A stretch of DNA of 64,000 nt from Bacteroidales bacterium (GTDB taxonomy: Bacteria; Bacteroidota; Bacteroidia; Bacteroidales; Lentimicrobiaceae), in NCBI GenBank assembly GCA_016709025.1, contig JADJEQ010000011.1:124001-188000 (forward strand), read 5' to 3'. Positions 40,503 through 48,772 of the stretch are shown here, one piece after another. Numbering within the stretch: the first letter of the stretch is position 1; the number at the start of each line of letters is the position of its first letter. Under the pieces are notes generated by a model that saw nothing but the letters and a program-made list of their open reading frames with translations, was not told the origin of the DNA and made no database searches. Made by a program: the position numbers and the translations under genes.

Positions 40503-40919
40503 ATGGAAGAAATATTTGAATCGGATAGTGCACCGAAAGAAACAAGGAAAGTGCAGCCAGGATATAAAATTCTTGTTGCTGAAGACGAGGAATCAAACTT
40601 CCGTTATATTGAGAAGCTATTAAAAAAGGCAGGATTTGATCTTCTAAGGGCCAACAATGGGCTTGAAGCAGTTGAATATGTTGAACTTGACGGCAAAATT
40701 AATCTGATCCTGATGGATATTAAAATGCCGGTGATGAATGGTGTGGAAGCTACCCGTGAAATAAAGAAAATAAGTCCCGATATTCCGATTATCGCAACCA
40801 CTGCATTTGCCATTCCCGGCGATCGTGAAGTGTTTCTGAAAGCCGGTTGCGATGATTACATTCCTAAACCAATACGCGCAGGTGAATTAATAGATATGAT
40901 AATGAGCCACATAGCCTGA
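40503..40919 (+). CDS. Single-domain response regulator
   Basis: 138 residues: a short acidic N-terminus followed by a complete receiver domain (YKILVAEDEESNFRYIEKLL, LILMDIKMPVMNGVEATREI, IIATTAFAIPGDREVFLKAG, CDDYIPKPI). Acidic pocket DE near 30, phosphoacceptor D72, switch Thr in TTAF and conserved Lys in KPI are all present. No output domain follows, so it acts by protein interaction or in a phosphorelay, much like receiver domains cut from hybrid kinases. A histidine kinase lies convergent on the other side of a shared terminator and is the obvious candidate partner. Confidence 0.92.
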   Translation: MEEIFESDSAPKETRKVQPGYKILVAEDEESNFRYIEKLLKKAGFDLLRANNGLEAVEYVELDGKINLILMDIKMPVMNGVEATREIKKISPDIPIIATTAFAIPGDREVFLKAGCDDYIPKPIRAGELIDMIMSHIA

Positions 40920-40949
40920 GTATTCTTGATAAATCACACGAATTAACTG

Positions 40950-40980
40950 AACCCTGAGCATCAACTCAGGGTTTGTTTTT
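40950..40980. terminator. Bidirectional terminator between response regulator and kinase
   Basis: AACCCTGAG pairs with CTCAGGGTT around CATCAA, followed on the plus strand by TGTTTTTTT. It lies between two convergent genes; the plus-strand direction is the stronger one by T-run. Confidence 0.85.
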
Positions 40981-42144
40981 TTATGAAATACCCAGTGGCA
41001 ACTCTACACGAAAAGTTGTTCCGTTGTTTTCGTCCGATTCAAATCCGACACTTCCTTTAAGATACCTGTTGGTCAATAACTTAACAGAATAAGTGCCAAC
41101 CCCGCGGTCGGGCCCTTTGGTTGAAAATGAACGTTGAAAAATCTGTTTCTGCGCTTCAACCGGCATATGTGAGGGATTATTCACTGAAAATATAATGGTT
41201 GTGTTATTCACGCGGCATCCGAGGGTCACCACCTCTTCTGCTTTACTTGCTTCAAGTGCGTTTTTCAACAGATTGATCAAAACGCGCTTCAGCAATTGTG
41301 GGTCAGTTTCAATCTGAACAGCATGACTGAATGGATCTACAAAAATTCTCTTTGCTTCAGCGATTTCGTGATGAGAAAGGTAAGCTGCTATTTCATGAAG
41401 CACCTGAACAGACGAAATCCGACTGATCTTCAATTGCAGGTCACCATGTTCAGCAGCATTCAGAGCACGTTGCGATAACAGGTCTTCAATCAGATCACTG
41501 CTGGCCTTTTCTGCAATCTCTATGTATTCGCTTAATTCCTCAGGAGAGGTGGCTTCTTTCAGGGCTGCAAGCATGCCACTTAGCCCGGTGGCAGTGTTCA
41601 ACACATCGTGAAAAAACATCCGTTCCAACACTTTTCTTCGTTTCAGATCGCTGATGTCTTTTACAGAAAAAATCACGTAATCATTCGAATTGAAATTAAA
41701 TGGGCTGGCAGTAACCTGCAAATCGTAGGAAAATGACTGACCATTGACTCCGGCACTTATCCGGCATTCCTTCGTAGATGACAATCCTGTTCGCTGGCAC
41801 TCCAGTATTGCATTGATTGCTCCGCAGTATCTGCACGATGTGGTGGTTCCGCATCCGGTGCCTTCACTTGTTGCATTGATGCATTCCAGTATTTCTCCGG
41901 GACGCTTGCCCAGAAAGTTCCGACCAGGTGTTTCTCCTGCAAGCTGCATCAATGCCTTGTTTTCATAAACAACCTGCCGCTCTTTGGATAATATCATGGC
42001 AATGTCAGGAATTGCATCAGATATCATGCGTAAAAGCTGATTTTCAGCCAAATCCTTATACTGCCTGAGAATCTCTTCATTGCTTGCCATCCCCGCAGAA
42101 GCATACCCCGTGCTTTCGTCCTTTGATTCTTCTTTGTCTTCCAT
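40981..42144 (-). CDS. PAS-domain sensor histidine kinase
   Basis: 387 residues, no membrane helix, so cytoplasmic. A PAS domain spans about 40-155 (ISDAIPDIAMILSKERQVVY) and holds a cysteine cluster (CxxxxxGTGCGTTTSCRYCGA, in parts: TSEGTGCGTTTSCRYCGA) that may bind metal or sense redox. The phosphoacceptor region is FFHDVLNTATGLSGML (His near 179), and the ATPase domain contains LINLLKNALEAS, a G1-like GVGTYSVKLL and GTTFRVELP. The H-box HDVLNT departs from the common HExxxP form. It is convergent with the single-domain response regulator, which it may phosphorylate. Confidence 0.88.
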   Translation of the reverse strand: MEDKEESKDESTGYASAGMASNEEILRQYKDLAENQLLRMISDAIPDIAMILSKERQVVYENKALMQLAGETPGRNFLGKRPGEILECINATSEGTGCGTTTSCRYCGAINAILECQRTGLSSTKECRISAGVNGQSFSYDLQVTASPFNFNSNDYVIFSVKDISDLKRRKVLERMFFHDVLNTATGLSGMLAALKEATSPEELSEYIEIAEKASSDLIEDLLSQRALNAAEHGDLQLKISRISSVQVLHEIAAYLSHHEIAEAKRIFVDPFSHAVQIETDPQLLKRVLINLLKNALEASKAEEVVTLGCRVNNTTIIFSVNNPSHMPVEAQKQIFQRSFSTKGPDRGVGTYSVKLLTNRYLKGSVGFESDENNGTTFRVELPLGIS

Positions 42145-42367
42145 TTTATGCCTCTAGTCACTTTTAAACAAAAGTAGCCTTAATAATGTTCTGTAAGTTA
42201 AAAAGGAATCTCCCGGAAGATCCCGTTTAATCTGAAACCATGCCATTGTGCTATCTGACAATTCAACTTAACACTCTATATGTATTTAACTTAATGTAAA
42301 AAGTAACCTCAACTGATTAACGGTAATTTTATAATTTTACAGATATTTGACAAACCGGTTAATCCAA

Positions 42368-42799
42368 ATGAGTAAGACAATAAGCTCACTACTGAAAAAA
42401 TATTCCACACTGGAATACGCCGAAATCTATAAACCTTGCGAAATAAAAATTCTCGATGAATCCTCTGGCCTGCTGATAGAATCCGGACACGCATGGTCGC
42501 CGGAGCTGAGCGAATTCTATAAGATCAGTAATGGATTTTTCTACAATGGCATTTATATTTTTTCTGTCAGGTCGGAAGAGCGGGAAGAACACTATGATCT
42601 GCTGGTTCAGAATGTGCAGTGGAAAATCTCTGAGAGGCTTCCGGGTTGTGTTTTGTTTGGCCGGTCGGATGAAGAAGTCTATGTATACAATGAGCCCGAA
42701 AAGAAATTTCAGATCCTCGATTTTACAGGGTGGGATGAGTATTACGCTTTTGATTCCCTGGCAGAGTTATTTGATTTTGTTGTTTCAGAAAGAATATGA
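42368..42799 (+). CDS. SMI1/KNR4 (SUKH)-like protein
   Basis: 143 residues from ATG 42368 (an in-frame TTG lies at 42347). Features of the SUKH/YrhA-type fold are visible: SPELSEFYKISNGFFYNGIY, an acidic middle (EEREEHYDLL), GCVLFGRSDEEVYVYNEPEK and a C-terminal DSLAELFDFVVSER. SUKH proteins are often immunity proteins against contact-dependent or polymorphic toxins, but no toxin gene is near, and solitary copies are common. A housekeeping or orphan-immunity role are both possible. Confidence 0.7.
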   Translation: MSKTISSLLKKYSTLEYAEIYKPCEIKILDESSGLLIESGHAWSPELSEFYKISNGFFYNGIYIFSVRSEEREEHYDLLVQNVQWKISERLPGCVLFGRSDEEVYVYNEPEKKFQILDFTGWDEYYAFDSLAELFDFVVSERI

Positions 42800-42841
42800 A
42801 CGATTGGTGGTAAAAATCACTTCACATTACATTCTTCTCTT

Positions 42842-42911
42842 AAACCTAACAGGTTCGAAGAAAACATGTTAGGTTTATTTTCATTTCTAACCTGCCAGCC
42901 GGCAGGCTGGC
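42842..42911. repeat. Hairpin and REP-like palindrome
   Basis: AAACCTAACA (42842-42851) pairs with TGTTAGGTTT (42867-42876) and is followed by ATTTTC, so it could terminate the SUKH-like gene. Directly after it, GCCAGCC-GGCA-GGCTGGC (42894-42911) is a relative of the palindromes at 33315 and 33385. Confidence 0.65.
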
Positions 42912-42987
42912 TTTTCATTTTTCAGATCTTTCTTCACTTTTCAATTTTCACTATTCACATTCGTCCACTTCACATTGCATTTTTCTT

Positions 42988-43049
42988 AAAACCTAACAGG
43001 TTGGCCTTCGACAAAGTGCTCAGGCACCAGAAGAAAACCTGTTAGGTTT
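42988..43049. repeat. Second copy of the AACCTAACAGG hairpin
   Basis: AAACCTAACAGGTT and AACCTGTTAGGTTT form a 14-base stem around a 33-base loop that contains CCTTCGACAAAGTGCTCAGG, a sequence related to the TTCGAC..GCTCAG repeats at 4627 and 48447. The flanking text (CTTCACATT..CATT) repeats that before the first hairpin, so the pair is a local duplication. Confidence 0.65.
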
Positions 43050-43068
43050 ATTTTCATCTCTAACTTCT

Positions 43069-43150
43069 AAACACTTTTCACTACTTCTCTCTTTCTTCAC
43101 TCTTCACTCTTCACTTTTCACTCTTCACTCTTCACTCTTCACTTTCTTCA
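43069..43150. repeat. CTTCACT simple repeat
   Basis: About a dozen imperfect copies of CTTCACT/TTTCACT in tandem, ending at the stop codon of the minus-strand CoA-transferase gene. No other feature was seen in 42800-43147. Confidence 0.7.
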
Positions 43151-44646
43151 CTTCCTGAAACAATCCCCCCAATTCACATTCCGCATATCGCCCGATCTTT
43201 CAAACTCCATATGCATGCCAAATGCGGCCGATAATGTGCAGGGCGTGTGAGTATCACCTGCCAGGTGGGCATAATCATTCAACGCCTGACGGTATTCAGG
43301 ATGCACACAATTGTCGATGACAGTCTGCATTTTGGCTTTTGGTGATTTGGAGCGCAGGTCGGCAATTCCCTGTTCGGTAATAATTACCTGAACCGAATGC
43401 TCGTTGTGATCGGTGTGCGAAACCATCGGAACAAAGGCACTGATTTTACCACCTTTGGCGATGGATGGACAGGTAAAAATAGAAATATAGGCATTCCGGG
43501 TGAAATCACCCGACCCTCCAATCCCGTTCATCATTTTCCGACCCATCACATTGGTACTGTTCACATTGCCAAACAGGTCAACTTCGATGGCCGTATTGAT
43601 TGAAATGATGCCAAGTCTCCGGGCAATTTCAGGACTATTGGAAATTTCCTGTGGTCGCAGAACAATCCTTTTATGGAAAAAGTCAAGATTATTGTATATA
43701 TTTATAAGCATTTCAGGTGAAACAGTGAGTGAACATCCACTGGCAAATTTTACCCTTCCCTTTTGCATCAGATCTATCACACTGTCCTGAATTACTTCGG
43801 TGTACATTTCGAAATCAGGAATGCCTTTATGGGCGCCCAGTGCCGACATCACCGCATTGGCAATATTGCCCACACCCGACTGAAGCGGTAGAAATGATGA
43901 TGGAATCCTGCCGTTTTTCATCTCAGCGGATAGAAAATCAGCCACATTCTGCCCGATCTGCTCGGTTACTTCATCTGTCTTGGCAAAAGCACCAACTTCG
44001 TCCGGAAGATTTGTCAGAACAACCCCTGCAATCTTTGAAGGATCGACTTTTATTACCTCAACTCCTGCCCGGTCAGAAGGCTTGTATATGGGGATTTCTC
44101 TCCGGTTGGGAGGATCTGCTACAATGTGAATATCGTGCATCCCCGAAGCGCCTTTGGATGATATGAATTGAGTTCTATCAGGATTTTATCAGCTACTTTG
44201 CATATGGTTGGCGAAATTCCGACTCCTGTAGTGAGCACTATTTCTCCCTGTTCAGTAACATCGCAGGCTTCAATAATCCCCCAGTTGATTTTGCCCAGAA
44301 AACCATACCGGATATTCTGTCCGACAACTGATAAATGCGAATCAAAATAATCGGCCTTCCCGGCATTGATCAGGTTACGGAGATCGGGATTCGACTGATA
44401 CGGGGTCCTGAATTTAACAGCTTCAGCTCTCGCGAGCGAACCGTCGAGTGAATCTCCGGTGGAGGCCCCGGTTATGACTCCGATCTTAAAAGGGTTGCCC
44501 TGAGCATGTTGTAACTTTGCTCTTTCACCAATTGCCACCGGTATCGACTTAACTGAACCTGCAGGTGTAAAACCACTGAACCCCACCACATCGTCGTGGT
44601 TAATGTAACTTGCCGCTTCTTCGGCCGAAATAAAATGTAATGCCAT
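43148..44646 (-). CDS. Acetyl-CoA hydrolase / succinyl-CoA:acetate CoA-transferase family, apparent frameshift
   Basis: Two minus-strand frames overlap at 44119-44140. One additional G in the GGGG complementary to 44141-44144 joins SYHPKALRG to MHDIHIVADPPNRREIPIYK and gives about 499 residues, the family length. Motifs include GFSGFTPAGSVKSIP, TGASTGDSLDGSLA, SINTAIEVDLFGNVNSTNV (probably with the catalytic Glu), GIGGSGDFTRNAY and ITEQGIADLR. The enzyme moves CoA between acetate, succinate or similar acids, or hydrolyses acetyl-CoA; acetate metabolism is likely in a fermentative or facultative Bacteroidota. It is divergent from the YhdH-type reductase gene. Confidence 0.88.
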
Positions 44647-44849
44647 TTTAATAAATTTGAGACTTTAGCTGAACAAAGTTCTTTTAATAAATAAATGCAA
44701 TTCCCGGCTAACCTCACATTGAATAAGTTTCCATCTTTGCATAACGGTACGCTGAAAAACCCTGCAAATTTAGAAATATTACCCGGCGGCCTTACGACAA
44801 GATAATAAAATTTTTACATGTAAATAGTTGCATATCAAAATATTGAAGG

Positions 44850-45863
44850 ATGCTAACAAATTCTAAAACCAACATACAAACTTTCAAGGCTTTAGTTGTT
44901 GAAGAAACTTCTGAAGGGAAATACAATGCTGCTGTGAAAGATAAACTGATCACTGATTTACCACAGGGTGAGTTATTGATAAAAGTATTGTTCTCGGGGC
45001 TAAACTACAAGGATGCATTATCGGCTTCCGGGTATAAAGGGATAACCCGGCGTTATCCGCATACTCCCGGAATTGATGCGGCCGGAGTTGTGGTGGATTC
45101 TGAAAATTCTGATTTTTCGCCGGGCGATGAAGTAGTGGTTACCGGCTATGACCTGGGCATGAATACCAGTGGTGGGTTTGCTGAGTATATAAGGGTTCCG
45201 GCAAAATGGGCAGTCCAAAAACCGGTTAATCTGAGTCTTAAGGAATGTATGATTGTCGGGACTTCCGGATTTACAGCTGCCAGTGCTGTGTACGAATTTA
45301 TAAAACACGGTATTCAGCCGCAATCGGGAAAAATACTGGTAACCGGTGCCAGCGGTGCGGTTGGTTCAATGGCAGTTGCTATGCTGGCCGGTGCAGGATA
45401 CAGGGTGATCGCATCATCGGGTAAAACCGGAGCCACCACTTTTCTGAAGGAACTCGGCGCCGAAGAAGTCATTGGCCGCGATGAAGTGGATGACCTGTCG
45501 GAAAGGCCATTGCTGCCACCCCGGTGGATAGCAGCCCTGGATACAGTTGGTGGGAATACACTTTCAACAGTGATCCGGTCAACTGCTGAAAGAGGGATTG
45601 TAGCCAACTGTGGCATGCTTGCAAGCAATAAACTTGATGTTTCAGTATTCCCCTTTATTCTTAGAGCCATCAGACTCGTCGGAATCGCATCAGCCGAAAC
45701 CGCTATGTCAAGACGACTTGAAATCTGGAATTTAATATCAGGGAAAATCAAGCCTTCCACTTTTGATAAAATTCATCGGATAATACCGCTTCATGAGGTG
45801 CCCGGAGCACTCCGGCTTATGCTAAACTCTTCTGTATCAGGCAAGATCGTTGTTGAATTATAG
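44850..45863 (+). CDS. YhdH/YhfP-family zinc-free MDR oxidoreductase (acryloyl-CoA reductase-like)
   Basis: 337 residues of the medium-chain dehydrogenase/reductase superfamily. The GroES-like N-terminus has FSGLNYKDALSASG, YPHTPGIDAAG and TGYDLGMNTSGGFAEYIR; the Rossmann part has the cofactor loop VTGASGAVGSMAVAMLAGAG and DTVGGNTLS. The zinc ligands of alcohol dehydrogenases are absent, and the pattern matches the YhdH/AcuI subgroup of NADPH-dependent quinone or acryloyl-CoA reductases. Its divergent neighbour is a CoA-transferase, which makes a CoA-thioester substrate reasonable but unproven. Confidence 0.88.
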   Translation: MLTNSKTNIQTFKALVVEETSEGKYNAAVKDKLITDLPQGELLIKVLFSGLNYKDALSASGYKGITRRYPHTPGIDAAGVVVDSENSDFSPGDEVVVTGYDLGMNTSGGFAEYIRVPAKWAVQKPVNLSLKECMIVGTSGFTAASAVYEFIKHGIQPQSGKILVTGASGAVGSMAVAMLAGAGYRVIASSGKTGATTFLKELGAEEVIGRDEVDDLSERPLLPPRWIAALDTVGGNTLSTVIRSTAERGIVANCGMLASNKLDVSVFPFILRAIRLVGIASAETAMSRRLEIWNLISGKIKPSTFDKIHRIIPLHEVPGALRLMLNSSVSGKIVVEL

Positions 45864-45973
45864 GCCGTATTACCTTTTCTGTTTTTTTTGATTAAATATA
45901 TTAAGGTAACTTACTGTACCCTGATTTGCTGTGTAATTCCATGTTTGCTTATTGACAATAAATATACACAAAC

Positions 45974-46005
45974 AAATCAGGTGTAATACTTGAAACACCT
46001 GATTT
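45974..46005. other. Perfect 11-base hairpin of unknown role
   Basis: AAATCAGGTGT pairs with ACACCTGATTT around AATACTTGAA. No T run follows on either strand, so it is a poor terminator. It lies about 110 bases downstream of the reductase and about 105 bases before the next gene and could be an operator or an mRNA end structure. Confidence 0.55.
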
Positions 46006-46110
46006 AAAGCTATTTAAATTTGCATCAATCAATCAGAAAATTATCTTAAAATCAGAATGATGTTTATTCTGTTTTATATCTGATTCTACTGTTCTAGCTA
46101 CCTGACGCCG

Positions 46111-46572
46111 ATGAAAAAAACTACAAACTCTAAACCACAATTTGAATTTCTGGCTGACCATGGGATCCTGATCAACCATGTGAATGAGAATTATATAGTC
46201 TCCCCTTCTTCCTATATTCTGAACCTGATTGCCTTCCTCGATGAAGCCGAACGGCTTAAAGCCACCAAATTACTGGTAATGGCTCCTTCAGAAGTTTACC
46301 ATATGGATTTCAAAATGCATGAATGGGTATCACGTTACCTTTTCCCCCAGATGAACCATATAGGGATTAAAAAGATCGCTTTTTGTGTGAAAAGCCTTCC
46401 GGCTGATATCGCAGAACACAAAGCTACCTTCGGTCAAAAACCTGAAATAGGGGTTTTTACATCAATGCCTGAAGCCAAAGCCTGGATATTAGACCTGATG
46501 ACAAATGCATCCATCTCCCTGACTTTTGATTTGCATGAAAACGACTCGTTTAAAAATATTCTGGCATCCTGA
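46111..46572 (+). CDS. Small conserved protein, SpoIIAA/STAS-like fold
   Basis: 153 residues, no signal peptide or membrane helix. The order of elements (IVSPSSYILNLIAFLDEAE, KLLVMAPSEVYHM, HEWVSRYLFPQMNHIGIKKI, FCVKSLPADIAEHKA, GVFTSMPEAKAWILD) resembles the SpoIIAA-like/STAS fold found in many uncharacterised Bacteroidota proteins. No catalytic residues can be named. It is convergent with the SBF-like transporter gene and has no obvious operon partner. The fold assignment is tentative. Confidence 0.6.
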   Translation: MKKTTNSKPQFEFLADHGILINHVNENYIVSPSSYILNLIAFLDEAERLKATKLLVMAPSEVYHMDFKMHEWVSRYLFPQMNHIGIKKIAFCVKSLPADIAEHKATFGQKPEIGVFTSMPEAKAWILDLMTNASISLTFDLHENDSFKNILAS

Positions 46573-46609
46573 AACTACCGGGGTATAATAGTCTGCAAAT
46601 CAAATTTTT

Positions 46610-47614
46610 TCAGAATTCCTTTCCTGCTTTTGAGAACCGTTGTGACATAATTCCGGTTATCGTCAATTGCATCGCATGATAAATAAGGATTGGAAGTAAA
46701 ATGATTCCCCCCTGCCCTGCTGTTCCGAATAATACCTTTGCCATAACTGTTCCATGCATCAGTGATTTTGTTGAACCGCAAAATAAAGCCGTAATCATGT
46801 CCTGCATACCAAGTCTTGCTTTCTTTATCAACATATATATCAGTATGTTAATCAGCACAAAAAGCAGCAAAAGAATCAGAAATAACAAAGCAATTACACC
46901 AATCCCCATATTTGTAAACAATCCGCTGCTGAACGAACCGGCGAATGAGGTATAAACAATGACGAGAATTACCGACTGATCAAAGTACCTCGTATAATTC
47001 CGGAATCTGATTGCAACTTCACCAAACCATTTATGGAGAAATATTCCTACGAACAGCGGCAAAAGCACCTGATAGCCAAGTTTTAGCAGAACCGGTGTGA
47101 TATCAAAACCTTCAGGTCCGGTAGCCAGCACCATACCCATCCACAGGGGTGCAATAACAATTCCTGCCATACTTGAAAAGCTGGCATTAAAGATTGCTGC
47201 AGGGATGTTGCCCCCGGCCAGGGAGACCATTACAACAGCGGATGAAACGGTAGAAGGCATTGCAGCCAGGAAAAAAGTACCAAGCCAGAGCACTTCATAT
47301 GGACCTGAAGTGAAAAAATTCCTGAATAAAAGCGCCACAGCTGGGAAAACAATAAAAGTAACCGCTTGAATTATAAGATGAAGTTTCCAGTTCGACAGGC
47401 ATCCTAAAAGCTGACGAATACTCAGCCTGAGTCCGTATAGAAAAAAGATAACCGAAATACCATATCCGGCCAGTGATTTAGGCGCAAACGGCCCACCACC
47501 GAGTCCGCCCTCAGGCCATAACCAGGCAAGACCTATCATCAGAAGCAAGGCTGGAATAAACCAATCAATGCCCCAGGTGGTTAACCGGCCGATTGTTTTC
47601 CTGAAAAAGTTCAT
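46610..47614 (-). CDS. SBF-like/bile acid:sodium symporter family transporter
   Basis: 334 residues from ATG at 47614; an in-frame TTG at 47659 would add a polar leader. About ten membrane helices with the family signatures GISVIFFLYGLRLSIRQLL, FFLAAMPSTVSSAVVMVSLA and GGNIPAAIFNASFSSMAG. This is the SBF-like (YfeH-type) branch of the bile/arsenite/riboflavin transporter superfamily. The substrate is unknown; sodium coupling is inferred from the family. It is divergent from trmD. Confidence 0.88.
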   Translation of the reverse strand: MNFFRKTIGRLTTWGIDWFIPALLLMIGLAWLWPEGGLGGGPFAPKSLAGYGISVIFFLYGLRLSIRQLLGCLSNWKLHLIIQAVTFIVFPAVALLFRNFFTSGPYEVLWLGTFFLAAMPSTVSSAVVMVSLAGGNIPAAIFNASFSSMAGIVIAPLWMGMVLATGPEGFDITPVLLKLGYQVLLPLFVGIFLHKWFGEVAIRFRNYTRYFDQSVILVIVYTSFAGSFSSGLFTNMGIGVIALLFLILLLLFVLINILIYMLIKKARLGMQDMITALFCGSTKSLMHGTVMAKVLFGTAGQGGIILLPILIYHAMQLTITGIMSQRFSKAGKEF

Positions 47615-47740
47615 AAAATGGATAAAAAAATGCCTGATTAATATCCTTAAACCGGACAAATATAGGCAAACACAGGAAAGAGCAGAAATGAATTATATAT
47701 TACAAGGATTTCGGGTAATTTTGCAGTCAAAACCTGCACG

Positions 47741-48433
47741 ATGCGCATTGATATTCTAACCATCTTCCCTGATATGTTTGAAGGTCCTTTCAACCATTCA
47801 ATCATTAAAAGGTCTGTTGAAAAAGGACTTGCTGAAATTCACATTCACAATATCCGGGATTTCGCCACCAACAAGCACCGCAATGTGGACGATTATGTTT
47901 ATGGCGGAAGTGCCGGAATGGTCATGATGGTGCAACCCATAGCCGATTGTATTGATAAACTTCGTGCTGAAAGGGAATATGCTGAGATCATCTTTCTGAC
48001 TCCGGATGGAGAACTTCTGAATCAGGGTATGGCCAACCAGATGAGCCTGAAAGAGAACCTGATCATGCTGTGCGGGCATTATAAAGGCATAGATGAACGC
48101 ATTCGCGAACATTACATAACAAAGGAAATCTCCGTGGGTGATTACGTTTTATCAGGTGGCGAACTGGCTGCTGCAGTACTTACCGACAGCATCATCCGCT
48201 TACTTCCCGGGGTTTTGAACGATGAAACATCCGCCTTGTCAGATTCATTCCAGGACGGTCTGTTAAGCCCGCCGGTATATACACGCCCGGCCAACTACCA
48301 GGGTTGGAAGGTACCCGATGTACTCCTGTCGGGAAATGATAAAGAAATAAAGGCATGGAACTATGCTCAGTCACTGGAACGTACACGTTTACGCAGGCCG
48401 GGAATGCTGGGGGAAACTGAAAAATTAGGCTAA
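47741..48433 (+). CDS. trmD: tRNA (guanine-37-N1)-methyltransferase
   Basis: 230 residues, near the normal length for TrmD. Typical sequences include MRIDILTIFPDMFEGPF, HIHNIRDFATNKHRNVDDY, YGGSAGMVMMVQPI, LIMLCGHYKGIDERI and EISVGDYVLSGGELAA, which form the trefoil-knot SAM site and the catalytic Asp region. It methylates G37 in tRNAs reading CNN, CCN and CGN codons and prevents frameshifting. TAATTTTG at 47716-47723 may be its -7 element. The usual rpsP-rimM-trmD-rplS neighbours are absent. Confidence 0.97.
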   Translation: MRIDILTIFPDMFEGPFNHSIIKRSVEKGLAEIHIHNIRDFATNKHRNVDDYVYGGSAGMVMMVQPIADCIDKLRAEREYAEIIFLTPDGELLNQGMANQMSLKENLIMLCGHYKGIDERIREHYITKEISVGDYVLSGGELAAAVLTDSIIRLLPGVLNDETSALSDSFQDGLLSPPVYTRPANYQGWKVPDVLLSGNDKEIKAWNYAQSLERTRLRRPGMLGETEKLG

Positions 48434-48772
48434 GGTTGAGGTTGACCCTTCGACTCCGCTCAGGGTGACAGGTTGAGGTTGAGGTTTAGATTTAGGTTAA
48501 GATTTGGGCTTATGCTGATTAATTTAGCACTTTTATACTAATGTTAAAGTGGATAAACCAAATTATTCATTTTGAACTTTTTATGTTAGTAATTTTACTT
48601 CCAGAATATTAAAAAAAGCATTCCTGCTTTTTCTATCAGATACTCATTATAAATATCTACCTTATCTGATTTCTCAAACATTTCATTTATTGGCGCCTGA
48701 ATTGATGGTTATTGATGCTTAGCCTTAGCCTTAACCTTAACCTTAACCTTAACCTTAACCTTAACCTAAGTC
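48434..48772. repeat. Intergenic repeats: REP fragment and TTAACC array
   Basis: Just after trmD are GAGGTT hexamers, then a CCTTCGACTCCGCTCAGGGT segment ending in GACA near 48447-48471 that matches half of the hairpin at 4627, then more GAGGTT units. At 48725-48778 there are about nine tandem TTAACC units (telomere-like in appearance) running to the stop codon of the minus-strand cstA gene. The centre, 48520-48715, is AT-rich with nothing recognised. Confidence 0.65.

Noticed and set aside
42842..43150. CRISPR array
   Set aside because: The repeats are hairpins and simple tandem units without regular unique spacers, and no cas gene is present.
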